From positions 1 through 64,000 of the forward strand of contig NZ_JMTZ01000043.1 in NCBI RefSeq assembly GCF_000731095.1: DNA of 64,000 nucleotides, in the 5' to 3' direction. Each line of letters begins with the position of its first letter. Position 1 is the first letter of the stretch. Positions 7,967-15,912 of the stretch are shown here, one piece after another. The notes beneath the pieces are model-generated. The model worked only from the letters and a program-made list of their open reading frames with translations. It was not told where the DNA came from and searched no databases. This stretch comes from Lysobacter antibioticus (GTDB taxonomy: Bacteria; Pseudomonadota; Gammaproteobacteria; Xanthomonadales; Xanthomonadaceae). Both the position numbers and the translations under genes were made by a program.

Positions 7967-9019
7967 ATGTCCATGTCAGCGACTTCCCCACTCACTCCTC
8001 GCTCCTCTGCACTCGAAACCAAGCTCCTCGATCCCGGTTTCGATCTCACCCTGCGGCCGATGCGCTATCCGCACTTCTACGAGATGTACCGCGATGCGAT
8101 CCGCAACACCTGGACCGTCGAGGAAGTCGATTTCTCCCAGGACGTCAACGATCTCAAGCACAAGTTCGGCCCGGCCGAGCGGCATTTGATCGAACGCCTG
8201 GTCGCGTTCTTCGCCACCGGCGACAGCATCGTCTCCAACAACCTGGTGCTGAACCTGTACCAGCACATCAACGCGCCGGAAGCGCGCATGTACCTGTCGC
8301 GGCAGTTGTACGAGGAAGCGCTGCACGTGCAGTTCTACCTGACCCTGCTCGACACCTACCTGCCCGATCCGAACGAGCGCGCCAAGGCCTTCGATGCGGT
8401 CGAGAACATCCCCTCGATCCGCGCCAAGGCCGAGTTCTGCTTCCGCTGGATCGACTCGATCCAGGGCCTGCGGCGCATCGAAACCCGCGATCAGCGCCGC
8501 CAGTTCCTGCTCAACCTGATCTGCTTCGCCGGCTGCATCGAAGGCCTGTTCTTCTTCGCCGCCTTCGCCTATGTCTATTACCTGCGTTCGCGCGGCCTGC
8601 TCAACGGCCTGGCCTCGGGCACCAACTGGGTGTTCCGCGACGAGAGCTGCCACATGGCGTTCGCGTTCGAAGTCATCCGCACCGCGCGAGAGGAAGAACC
8701 CGACCTGTTCGACGCCGACCTGCGCGCGCAGGTGGTGAAGATGTTCGAGGAGGCGGTCGAATGCGAATACCAGTTCGCCCGCGACGTGCTGTCCGGCGGC
8801 GTGGTCGGCCTGTCGCTGAAGGACATGCGCCAATACCTGGAATATTGCGCCGACCAGCGCATGGCCCAGCTCGGCATGCCCAAGCATTTCGGCTCGACCA
8901 ACCCCTTCGCCTTCATGGACCTGCAGGACGTGCAGGAAGTGACCAACTTCTTCGAGCGCCGCGTCTCGGCCTACCAGGTCGGCGTGCAGGGCGAAGTCGC
9001 CTTCGACGAAGCGTTTTAA
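7967..9019 (+). CDS. nrdB: Ribonucleoside-diphosphate reductase, beta (radical) subunit, class Ia
   Basis: 350 residues from ATG 7967; ATG 7973 is equally possible. It houses the diiron centre and tyrosyl radical that NrdA needs. The ligand motif EALHVQFY gives E117, H120 and the radical tyrosine Y124 in the expected E..H...Y spacing, so this is a tyrosyl-radical enzyme rather than the Phe-type class Ic. The second ligand helix is in RDESCHMAFAFEV (about residue 224). The C-terminus ends in an acidic/hydrophobic tail (EVAFDEAF) of the kind that docks on NrdA. Codons 8-15 are formed by the right inverted repeat, so the extreme N-terminus is not ancestral sequence. Confidence 0.97.
   Translation: MSMSATSPLTPRSSALETKLLDPGFDLTLRPMRYPHFYEMYRDAIRNTWTVEEVDFSQDVNDLKHKFGPAERHLIERLVAFFATGDSIVSNNLVLNLYQHINAPEARMYLSRQLYEEALHVQFYLTLLDTYLPDPNERAKAFDAVENIPSIRAKAEFCFRWIDSIQGLRRIETRDQRRQFLLNLICFAGCIEGLFFFAAFAYVYYLRSRGLLNGLASGTNWVFRDESCHMAFAFEVIRTAREEEPDLFDADLRAQVVKMFEEAVECEYQFARDVLSGGVVGLSLKDMRQYLEYCADQRMAQLGMPKHFGSTNPFAFMDLQDVQEVTNFFERRVSAYQVGVQGEVAFDEAF
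7990..8009 (-). repeat. Right inverted repeat, inside the 5' end of nrdB
   Basis: The reverse complement, CAGAGGAGCGAGGAGTGAGT, matches the left copy at 7522-7541 at 18 of 20 positions. It lies in the first codons of nrdB (residues about 8-15, PLTPRSSA). Confidence 0.75.
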
Positions 9020-9040
9020 AGCAGAAGCGAGAAATTGGGA

Positions 9041-9126
9041 GAGAGGAGTGAGTAGAGCGGCTCCGGCCCTTGACTCGCTCCTCGCTCCTCCAACTCACTC
9101 CTCACTCCTCGAAGCTCACTGCTCAA
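9041..9126. repeat. Third cluster of the GAGGAGTGAG repeat, between nrdB and the thioesterase
   Basis: A forward copy GAGAGGAGTGAGT (9041-9053) is followed by inverted copies ACTCGCTCCTCGCTCCTC (9073-9090) and ACTCACTCCTCACTCCTC (9093-9110). This is the same family as the repeats bounding the four-helix-bundle gene. No gene lies between these copies. The thioesterase frame is open across part of the cluster, but its conserved sequence starts after it. Confidence 0.7.
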
Positions 9127-9498
9127 ATGATCGAAGCGCGCATGACCGAGATCGTCTTCCCCGACCACACCAACCACCTGGGCACGCTGTTCGGCGGCCA
9201 GGCGCTGGCATGGATGGACAAGGCCGCCTTCATCGCCGCCTCGCGCTACGCCCGTCGCACGGTGGTCACCGCGCGTTCGGAGCAGATCGACTTCCATACC
9301 GCCGTGCCGAAGGGCGCGTTGGTCGAGCTGATCGCGCGCGTGGTCGAGACCGGCCGCACCTCGATCCAGGTCGAGGTCGAGATGCACAAAGAAGATCTGC
9401 TTTCGGGTGAATCGCAGTTGGCCACCCGCGGCCGCTTCACCATGATCGCGCTCGACAGCGACGGCAAGCCCACGCCGGTACCGCCGCTCGCGCGCTGA
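9127..9498 (+). CDS. Acyl-CoA thioesterase, YciA/hotdog family
   Basis: 123 residues. Single hotdog domain with the family motif NHLGTLFGGQALAWMDKAAFIAASRYAR (residues about 13-40), in which the catalytic Asp sits in AWMDK. A second conserved block is SEQIDFHTAVPKGALVELIARV. The length suits the YciA/4HBT acyl-CoA hydrolases, which release CoA from short- to medium-chain acyl-CoAs in the cytoplasm. The frame is open back to 9070, but that extension is encoded by simple repeats, so ATG 9127 is chosen. It is separated from nrdB by about 100 bp of repeats, so cotranscription is possible but not shown. Confidence 0.88.
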   Translation: MIEARMTEIVFPDHTNHLGTLFGGQALAWMDKAAFIAASRYARRTVVTARSEQIDFHTAVPKGALVELIARVVETGRTSIQVEVEMHKEDLLSGESQLATRGRFTMIALDSDGKPTPVPPLAR

Positions 9499-9516
9499 GG
9501 CGCGCGGCCAGGACGT

Positions 9517-10266
9517 TCAGGGCGCCGTGCCGGGCGTCTCCGGCTCAGGCACGATCGTGCCCGTGCAGGCGCCGCTGGGCTGCTCGCACAACACCAGCGC
9601 GCGATACGACAAGCCGGCCCAACTGCGGAGCAGGTGCATCCCCAATCGCGGTTTCTGCTGCAGCGACCAATACAAGGGCTGCGAGGTCTCGATGTAGCGC
9701 GAGCGATCTGCACCATCGACGGCCGCGCCATCAGCGGCCGCGCCCTCCGGCTCGAAGCGGAAGCTCACCGTGACGCTCGGGCCGCCGTTCTTGCTCCAAT
9801 GCTGCTGCCAATGCAGGTTGACGGTCTTGCCGACCACCCACTCCTCGCGTCCCCAACGCGCGTTGTAGCGGTCCACCGACCAACCCAGCGCCATCCACAT
9901 CGCCACCAGCAGCATCAACAAAGGCCCCGCCGCCAGCACGCGCCAGGGCCGCAGACTCGGCCAACGCCCCAGGCGATAAGCGCCGCCGGCCAGGCCGACG
10001 ATCAGCAACAGGTTCCACGCCCGCCACAAGCCGCTGGGCTCCACCGCGACCGGCCCGCCCCCATCGACCAGGTTCACCATCGTCATGATCAGGGCGACCA
10101 TAGCCGCGACCCCGATCGCGATCACGGTCATGACCTTCCATTCGGCCATCGTCACCGGGAAATCCTCGCTGACCGGATCCTTCGTGGCCGCGGCTGCTTC
10201 TTGCTTCGGCTTCGGCTTCGGCTTCGGTTTCGGTTTCGGTTTCGGTTTCGCTTCCTGCTTCGACAT
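9517..10266 (-). CDS. Membrane protein with Lys-Pro repeat N-terminus, function unknown
   Basis: 249 residues from ATG 10266 (MSKQEAKPKPK). The N-terminus carries about eight consecutive KP dipeptides and is followed by three hydrophobic helices (VMTVIAIGVAAMVALIMTMV, LWRAWNLLLIVGLAGGAYRL, RVLAAGPLLMLLVAMWMALGW). A C-terminal, probably periplasmic, domain contains an SVTVSFRFEPEG strand and two Cys in LVLCEQPSGACTGT. I do not recognise the family. Positively charged KP tails often act as extended spacers. The gene is convergent with the thioesterase (18 bp between stops). Confidence 0.7.
   Translation of the reverse strand: MSKQEAKPKPKPKPKPKPKPKQEAAAATKDPVSEDFPVTMAEWKVMTVIAIGVAAMVALIMTMVNLVDGGGPVAVEPSGLWRAWNLLLIVGLAGGAYRLGRWPSLRPWRVLAAGPLLMLLVAMWMALGWSVDRYNARWGREEWVVGKTVNLHWQQHWSKNGGPSVTVSFRFEPEGAAADGAAVDGADRSRYIETSQPLYWSLQQKPRLGMHLLRSWAGLSYRALVLCEQPSGACTGTIVPEPETPGTAP
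10203..10256 (-). repeat. In-frame hexamer tandem repeat coding (KP)n
   Basis: A run of CTTCGG/TTTCGG units (plus-strand view) encodes about eight Lys-Pro dipeptides at the N-terminus of the 9517-10266 protein. As a six-base unit it can change copy number without breaking the frame. Confidence 0.8.
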
Positions 10267-10394
10267 CTGCGCTCCATCGCCGCAAGCCGCGGCCGACATC
10301 AGCCTTACCCGGCGCGCGCCCGGAAGCAAGTTGCGGATATTTCGCCGGCACGGCGCTGCCTAGACTCGTGGCTCTCCCTCGATGGAATCACGAC

Positions 10395-11441
10395 ATGCGC
10401 CTGGACGATTACCGCACCCTGGGCCGCTCCGGCCTGCGCGTCAGCCCGCTCTGCCTCGGCACGATGACCTTCGGCAACGACTGGGGCTGGGGCAGCGACG
10501 CCGACGAAGCGCGCTGCGTGTTCGACGCCTACCTCGAACGCGGCGGCAACTTCATCGACACCGCCAACCTCTACACCGGCGGCAGTTCGGAAAGCCTGAT
10601 CGGCGAATTCGCCCGCGGTCGCCGCGATGCGCTGGTGATCGCGACCAAGTTTTCGCTGTGCATGAACCCCGGCGACCCCAATGCCGGCGGCAACCACCGC
10701 AAGAACCTGCGTCAGTCGGTCGAAGCCAGTCTGCGCCGGCTCGGCAGCGACTACATCGACCTGTTGTATCTGCACGCCTGGGATGCGACCACGCCGGCCG
10801 AGGAAGTGATGCGCGGCTTCGACGATCTGGTCCGCGCCGGCAAGGTCTTGTATGCGGGCGTGTCGGACCTTCCGGCCTGGCAGGCCGCGCGCATGCAGAC
10901 CCTGGCCGAACTGCGCGGTTGGTCGCCGCTGATCGCCTTGCAGACCGAGTACAGCCTGGCCCAGCGCGACAGCGAGCGCGAACTGCTGCCGATGGCGGCC
11001 GAACTCGGGCTCGGCGTCACCGCCTGGTCGCCGCTGGCCTCGGGCGTATTGACCGGCAAGTACACGCAGGCCGACCTCGATGCCGGCAGCGCCGAAGGCC
11101 GCCGCGCGGTGGCGATCGGCAACGGCGCCCTGACCGAACGCGCCCTCGTCATCGCCGAGACGGTCAAGGCGGTCGCGGCCGAACTCGAACGGCCGCCGGC
11201 GCAGATCGCCCTGGCCTGGTTGCTGCGCCGGCCCGGCGCGGTGGCGCCGGTGATCGGCGCACGCACCCTGGCGCAGTTGCAGGAGAACCTCGGCGCGCTC
11301 GACATCGAATTCGACGAGGCGCAACAGCGTCGGCTCGACGACGCCAGCGCGATCCAGTTCGGCTTCCCGCACGATTTCCTCGCTCTGCCCGGCATCCGCC
11401 AGGTGATGTTCGGCGGCGCGCGGATCGAACGCCGCTGGTGA
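10395..11441 (+). CDS. Aldo/keto reductase
   Basis: 348 residues from ATG 10395 (MRLDDYRTLGRSGLRVSPLCLGTMTFG). NAD(P)H-dependent carbonyl reductase with a TIM-barrel fold. Visible active-site elements are FIDTANLYTGGSSE (catalytic Asp and Tyr, about residues 54-67), the Lys in ALVIATKFSL, and the His in LLYLHAWD. A C-terminal cofactor segment is APVIGARTLAQLQENLGALD. The closest general type is the YajO/Tas-like group; the substrate cannot be assigned. The gene stands alone, divergent from the KP-repeat protein gene, with about 130 bp between them. Confidence 0.93.
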   Translation: MRLDDYRTLGRSGLRVSPLCLGTMTFGNDWGWGSDADEARCVFDAYLERGGNFIDTANLYTGGSSESLIGEFARGRRDALVIATKFSLCMNPGDPNAGGNHRKNLRQSVEASLRRLGSDYIDLLYLHAWDATTPAEEVMRGFDDLVRAGKVLYAGVSDLPAWQAARMQTLAELRGWSPLIALQTEYSLAQRDSERELLPMAAELGLGVTAWSPLASGVLTGKYTQADLDAGSAEGRRAVAIGNGALTERALVIAETVKAVAAELERPPAQIALAWLLRRPGAVAPVIGARTLAQLQENLGALDIEFDEAQQRRLDDASAIQFGFPHDFLALPGIRQVMFGGARIERRW

Positions 11442-11480
11442 GCGCCCGGCGGGGTCGAGCTCGCGCGGCGCGCACGACGG

Positions 11481-12605
11481 CTATTCGGCGCTCTTGTTGG
11501 AACGCTTCTTCGACGCGCCCGCCGTGGCCGGCGCGTCGGCATCGGCGCCTGCATCGTCCGGCAGCGGCAGGCGCCGCAGGTCGCGGGCGTACAGATCGGC
11601 CGGGCTGTCGGAGGGGCAGGTCTCGTCCGGGAAGCCGAACTGTTCCTGCAAGGCTTTTGCGCATTCCGGCATGGAGGCGAAGTTTTTGCCGGTGGCCATG
11701 CACTGCGCGTCGAAATCGCGGCGGAAGGCTTCGCGGCGGCGGACGAAGTCCTCGCCGCACTTGCGGGTCAGACGGATGCGGTCGAGGTCGTCCTGGGCGG
11801 CGTTGGTGCCGTCGAGGCCGAACTGCTTGAGCTCGTCCACCGTCAACACGCGCAGATCGCGGTTGGCGATCGTCATCATCAGGTCGGCGACGCCGGTGGC
11901 GACGCCGTTGCGTTCCAGATAATCGCGCACCTGCTGGTTGATCGCCTTGAGTTCGCGGCTGAGTTCGGCGCGCGAGGTCGCGGTCGAGCGGTCGCGCATC
12001 AGCCGGTGGATGCCGACCTTGCCTTCGATCGAGCGGGTGTCGCCGGCGGCCAGCACCAAGACGCAGGCGCTGTGGCAGACCGAATCCTCGCGCACCCAGA
12101 TCGCCCAGCCCGATTCGGCGATCGAGTCGCCGGCGCGGATCGCTTCCTCGACGTGGCCGCCGCTGGAGTCGATGTCGAGGATGCGGGTCTGGATTTCCAT
12201 GCGCGTGGCCATGGCGGCGACGCGCTGCACCAGCGCGGTGAAGCCGGCGCCGATCTTGCCCTGGTAATGCAGGCGCACCACGCCGCTGGCCTGGCACGGC
12301 GACAAGGCGTCGACCAGGCTGAAGAAGTCCAGCGCGGTCAGCGGTTTTCCGTCGCCGAAACGCGGGTAGTCGTATTCGCAGCTGATCTTGGCCACGCCGC
12401 CGTCGAGCTTGGCCGGCGGCCAGTAGGTGCCTTGCAGGATGTCGGTCTCGCTCGACGCGTCCGCGGCGGCGACCTTGGGCGACTCGTTCTGGCTGCCCAT
12501 GGTGACCGGCTCGGACCGGGCCGGCGGCGGCGCGGCGGAATCCCTCCCGCAAGCCGCCAGTCCGAGCAGGCACAAGGTCAGCGCAAACGTCCTTCTGAAA
12601 AGCAT
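11481..12605 (-). CDS. COG3904-like periplasmic lipoprotein with a ClpP/crotonase-type domain
   Basis: 374 residues from ATG 12605. The N-terminus is a lipoprotein signal (FALTLCLLGLAAC; lipobox LAAC, Cys about 19). The central domain has DIDSSGGHVEEAIRAGDSIAESG followed by DSVCHSACVLVLAAG. This is the ClpP-fold pattern, with a GG oxyanion-hole loop and a putative nucleophile in HSAC, as in the COG3904 'predicted periplasmic protein' group. KVGIHR supplies a possible His. A C-terminal helical region with three Cys follows (KCGED, QCMATG, ECAKAL). Peptidase activity is inferred, and the substrate is unknown. Confidence 0.72.
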   Translation of the reverse strand: MLFRRTFALTLCLLGLAACGRDSAAPPPARSEPVTMGSQNESPKVAAADASSETDILQGTYWPPAKLDGGVAKISCEYDYPRFGDGKPLTALDFFSLVDALSPCQASGVVRLHYQGKIGAGFTALVQRVAAMATRMEIQTRILDIDSSGGHVEEAIRAGDSIAESGWAIWVREDSVCHSACVLVLAAGDTRSIEGKVGIHRLMRDRSTATSRAELSRELKAINQQVRDYLERNGVATGVADLMMTIANRDLRVLTVDELKQFGLDGTNAAQDDLDRIRLTRKCGEDFVRRREAFRRDFDAQCMATGKNFASMPECAKALQEQFGFPDETCPSDSPADLYARDLRRLPLPDDAGADADAPATAGASKKRSNKSAE

Positions 12606-12855
12606 GTTCCACCCATCGGAGTCGGGATCGCGCGGGCCGTCCTGGACCCGCGCCGCGCATCGTCGCCACAGCACGAACGTTAGCCCCAGGGCCCGCCAAG
12701 CTCAACGGCAGGAGGTCATGGCGTTCGCGCCCGTCAGCGTGCCGACATCATCGTCGGCGGCGCATGAACGGCAGCCGGGGAAACCCCGGCCGCGGCGCCG
12801 TCGCCGGCTGCGGCCACAAATCGCAAACCGGGTCCACGCATCGCGATCGCGGCGA

Positions 12856-12884
12856 TTGACTTCGCCGGTCGCGCTGCGTAGCTT
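12856..12884 (+). promoter_or_regulatory. metE: Candidate promoter of metE
   Basis: TTGACT (12856-12861), a 17-bp spacer and TAGCTT (12879-12884) predict transcription starting near 12891, just upstream of the leader hairpin and riboswitch. The -10 is weak (3/6). Confidence 0.4.
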
Positions 12885-12900
12885 GGCGGCGTGATGGTGA

Positions 12901-12928
12901 ACATCGCTTCATGCAGATGAAGCGATGT
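12901..12928 (+). other. Perfect 12-bp hairpin at the 5' end of the metE leader
   Basis: ACATCGCTTCAT pairs perfectly with ATGAAGCGATGT across a GCAG loop. It lies between the predicted transcription start and the cobalamin aptamer and is not part of the conserved aptamer core. As RNA it would be a stable stem; as DNA it is a palindrome that could bind a regulator. Confidence 0.6.
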
Positions 12929-12934
12929 GACAAA

Positions 12935-13116
12935 TCGCCACCGGTTCGCACCGGCGGCGGTTAGAGGGAATCCGGTGCGGACGCCACGTCCAATTCCGGA
13001 GCTGCCCCGCAGCGGTATAGGGAACGAACTTCGTCAGGCACTGGGAGCGATCCCGGGAAGCGACGGACAGTAGGAGGCGCCTCGTGCTCCATGCCCCAAG
13101 CCCGAAGACCTGCCAT
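12935..13116 (+). ncRNA. Cobalamin (B12) riboswitch upstream of metE
   Basis: Aptamer blocks appear in order: TTAGAGGGAATCCGGTG (12961-12977), GCTGCCCCGCAGCGGTATAG (13001-13020), CGGGAAGCGACGGACAGTAG (about 13053-13072) and the B12 box AAGCCCGAAGACCTGCC (13098-13114). A 220-nt GC-rich segment without a T-run follows up to the metE start. Expected logic: B12 represses metE so that B12-dependent MetH is used instead. Confidence 0.95.
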
Positions 13117-13336
13117 GACCGGAAGGCTCGCCTTCCGTCCGACTCCGGCCCGCAAGGCGTCGGCGCTGCGTCCGGGCCCGTCCCGGCGCGGGCCGCGTCG
13201 TGCGCGCCGGTTCGCCCGCGGGGGCGAAGGTCGACACCAAGGGTTGTGGCGAAGCCGGGCGCGCGAGCGTCGGGCCGGCGCAGCCGTGGTCTCCTTCGTT
13301 GCCCTGCGCCATGCCCACGCATCGCAGGTAATCATC

Positions 13337-15619
13337 ATGATCAGCGTCACCCATCTCGGCTTCCCGCGCATAGGCGCGCGGCGCGAGCTCAAGCTGGCCC
13401 TCGAATCGTTCTGGAAAGGCGACACGCCGGCCCAGGCGCTGCACGACACCGCCCACGGCCTGCGCGAACGCCATTGGCAACTGGCGCGGCAGGCCGGCGC
13501 CGACGTCGTGCCGTGCAACGATTTCTCCCTCTACGACCACGTCCTCGATACCGCCGTTCTGTTCGACGCGGTCCCCGCGCCGTACCGCGAGGTCTACGAC
13601 GAAAACCCGCTGACCGGCTACTTCGCCCTCGCCCGCGGCCTGCAGGACGGCCGTCGCGACCTGCACGCGCTCGAGATGACCAAGTGGTTCGACACCAACT
13701 ACCACTATCTGGTGCCACAGTTCGAGCGCGACCAACGCTTCGTCCTGCGCGGCGACAAGCCGCTGGCGGAACTGGCCCAGGCGCGCGAGCTCGGCATCCA
13801 GGCGCGACCGGTGCTGCTCGGCCCGGTGTCCTTCCTCAAGCTCGGCAAGCGCAGCGACGGCGGCGACCCGCGCGAGCTGCTCGATGCCCTGCTGCCGGCC
13901 TATGCCGAACTGCTCGGCAAGCTCAAGGCGGCGGGCGCCGACTGGGTCCAGCTCGATGAGCCGGCCCTGGTGCTCGACCTCGACGACGACGATCGCGACG
14001 CCTATCGCCGCGCTTATGCGGCCCTGGCCGAAGCCGACGCGCCGCAACGCTTGCTGACGACTTACTTCGGCGGCCTCGGCGACAACGCAGCCCTCGCCGC
14101 CCGCCTGCCGGTGCAAGGCCTGCACGTCGACCTGGTGCGCGCGCCGCAGCAGTTGGAAAGCGTGCTGCCGCTGTTGCCGGACGACCGCGTCCTCAGCCTC
14201 GGCGTGGTCGACGGCCGCAACATCTGGCGCGCCGATCTCGACGCCGCGCTGAGCCTGGCCCGCCGCGCCGGCGATCGCGCGCAATGGCTGGCGCCGTCGT
14301 GCTCGCTGTTGCACGTGCCGACCGACCTGGAACTGGAACGCAAGCTGCCCGCACCGCTGCGTCACTGGATGGCCTATGCGCGGCAGAAGATCGAGGAACT
14401 GCGCCTGCTCGCCGATGCCCTCACCGGCAGCGCCGACGCCAACCGCGACCTCGCCACCGCCGCCAGCGCGCGCGCTGCGCGCCTGGCCTCGCCGTTGCTG
14501 CGCAATGCCGAGGTGCGCAAGCGCCTGGCCGCGGTCGAACCGGCGATGACCCGGCGCGCCTCGCCCTACCCGCAACGCGCGAAGGTGCAGGCGCAGCGCC
14601 TCGGCCTGCCGCTGTTCCCGACCACCACCATCGGCTCGTTCCCGCAGACCGCCGAAGTGCGGCGCGCGCGCGCCGAGCACAAGGCCGGCAAGATCGACGA
14701 CGCGGCCTACCGGACCTTCCTGGAGAACGAGACCAAGCTGTGCCTGCGCGAGCAGGAAGCGCTGGGCATCGACGTGCTGGTGCACGGCGAGTTCGAACGC
14801 AACGACATGGTCGAGTACTTCGGCGAGCAGCTCGACGGTTTCGCCTTCACCGCCCACGGCTGGGTGCAGAGCTACGGCTCGCGTTGCGTCAAGCCGCCGG
14901 TGCTGTTCGGCGACGTGGTCCGGCCGCAGGCGATGACCGTCGACTGGACCCGTTACGCGCAGGCGCAAACCCAGCGGCCGGTCAAAGGCATGCTGACCGG
15001 ACCGGTGACGATCCTGCAGTGGTCCTTCGTCCGCGACGACCAACCGCGCGCCGACAGTTGCCGCCAGATCGCCCTGGCCCTGCGCCAGGAAGTGCTGGAC
15101 CTGGAAGCGGCCGGCATCGCCATCGTCCAGATCGACGAACCGGCCCTGCGCGAAGGCCTGCCGCTGCGCCGCGCCGACTGGCCGGCCTACCTGGCCTGGG
15201 CCGGGGAAAGCTTCCGCCTCGCCGCCAGCGGCGTCGGCGACGCGACCCAGATCCACACACACATGTGCTACGCCGAGTTCAACGACATCATCGAGGCGGT
15301 GGCCGCGCTCGACGCCGACGTGATCTCGATCGAGACCTCACGTTCGCGCATGGAGCTGCTGGACGCATTCGTACGTTATCGCTATCCGAACGGCATCGGC
15401 CCGGGCGTCTACGACATCCACTCGCCGCGCGTGCCCAGCGAGACCGAGATGCGCGACTTGCTCGACAAGGCGCTCGACGTGCTCGACCCGGCGCAGTTGT
15501 GGGTCAACCCGGACTGCGGTCTGAAGACCCGCGGTTGGCCGGAAGTGCGCTCGGCCCTGCGGGCGATGGTGCAGTCGGCGCGCGGCCTGCGCGAGCAGGT
15601 CGCCGCCGAAGTCGACTGA
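13337..15619 (+). CDS. metE: Cobalamin-independent methionine synthase
   Basis: 760 residues from ATG 13337 (MISVTHLGFPRIGARRELK). It transfers the methyl group of 5-methyltetrahydropteroyltri-L-glutamate to homocysteine without B12. There are two homologous barrel domains. The N-terminal barrel begins with the family signature FPRIGARRELK. The catalytic C-terminal barrel starts around LFPTTTIGSFPQT, and its zinc ligands are visible as His and Cys in IHTHMCYAEF, a Glu in SIETSRS, and Cys in NPDCGLKTR. The length is standard for the family (about 750-770). The open frame extends upstream to 13091 across the riboswitch and is ignored. Regulation by the upstream cobalamin riboswitch is clear. 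Confidence 0.97.
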   Translation: MISVTHLGFPRIGARRELKLALESFWKGDTPAQALHDTAHGLRERHWQLARQAGADVVPCNDFSLYDHVLDTAVLFDAVPAPYREVYDENPLTGYFALARGLQDGRRDLHALEMTKWFDTNYHYLVPQFERDQRFVLRGDKPLAELAQARELGIQARPVLLGPVSFLKLGKRSDGGDPRELLDALLPAYAELLGKLKAAGADWVQLDEPALVLDLDDDDRDAYRRAYAALAEADAPQRLLTTYFGGLGDNAALAARLPVQGLHVDLVRAPQQLESVLPLLPDDRVLSLGVVDGRNIWRADLDAALSLARRAGDRAQWLAPSCSLLHVPTDLELERKLPAPLRHWMAYARQKIEELRLLADALTGSADANRDLATAASARAARLASPLLRNAEVRKRLAAVEPAMTRRASPYPQRAKVQAQRLGLPLFPTTTIGSFPQTAEVRRARAEHKAGKIDDAAYRTFLENETKLCLREQEALGIDVLVHGEFERNDMVEYFGEQLDGFAFTAHGWVQSYGSRCVKPPVLFGDVVRPQAMTVDWTRYAQAQTQRPVKGMLTGPVTILQWSFVRDDQPRADSCRQIALALRQEVLDLEAAGIAIVQIDEPALREGLPLRRADWPAYLAWAGESFRLAASGVGDATQIHTHMCYAEFNDIIEAVAALDADVISIETSRSRMELLDAFVRYRYPNGIGPGVYDIHSPRVPSETEMRDLLDKALDVLDPAQLWVNPDCGLKTRGWPEVRSALRAMVQSARGLREQVAAEVD

Positions 15620-15640
15620 GCATGGCCGACTGAACGGAAC

Positions 15641-15694
15641 CGTCGGCGGCGCGATCGCGCCGCCGACGATGCCCCTTCCGAACTACGGAAGGGG
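15641..15694. terminator. Double hairpin between convergent metE and the small-peptide gene
   Basis: A 12-bp perfect stem (15641-15652 with 15657-15668, GATC loop) is followed by a 9-bp stem (15672-15680 with 15686-15694, AACTA loop). Neither has a long T-run, but they fill the space between two converging genes and probably end transcription from both sides. Confidence 0.6.
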
Positions 15695-15702
15695 CGCTTG
15701 CC

Positions 15703-15849
15703 TTACATCACGTCGTAGGCCAGCACGTTCCACTGCTCCGGCTGGCCGGAGCTTTCCACCGAGCGCACGATCGCGCCGACGTCGGCGCCGGACACGCTGA
15801 ACGGTGCGACTTCGTAATCCAGATCCTGGATTTGCAGACTACCTTCCAT
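15703..15849 (-). CDS. 48-residue acidic peptide, putative modified-peptide precursor
   Basis: An ATG at 15849 preceded by AGGAG (8-nt spacing) opens a 48-residue frame, MEGSLQIQDLDYEVAPFSVS (1-20) to a C-terminus of WNVLAYDVM. It has eight acidic residues and one Arg, no Cys, and no membrane helix. It lies 63 bp downstream of, and on the same strand as, two proteins with a beta core and HEAT-type helices, and the strong SD argues that it is translated. I recognise no family. Size, acidity and context are compatible with a RiPP precursor or a small partner protein, but no leader motif, protease or exporter gene is adjacent. The function is a hypothesis. Confidence 0.6.
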   Translation of the reverse strand: MEGSLQIQDLDYEVAPFSVSGADVGAIVRSVESSGQPEQWNVLAYDVM

Positions 15850-15912
15850 AGAGTTGCTCCTGATTCGCCGGCCTGATGGCATCCCGCGGCGCGCCGGCGA
15901 CGCCGCGCAGAT

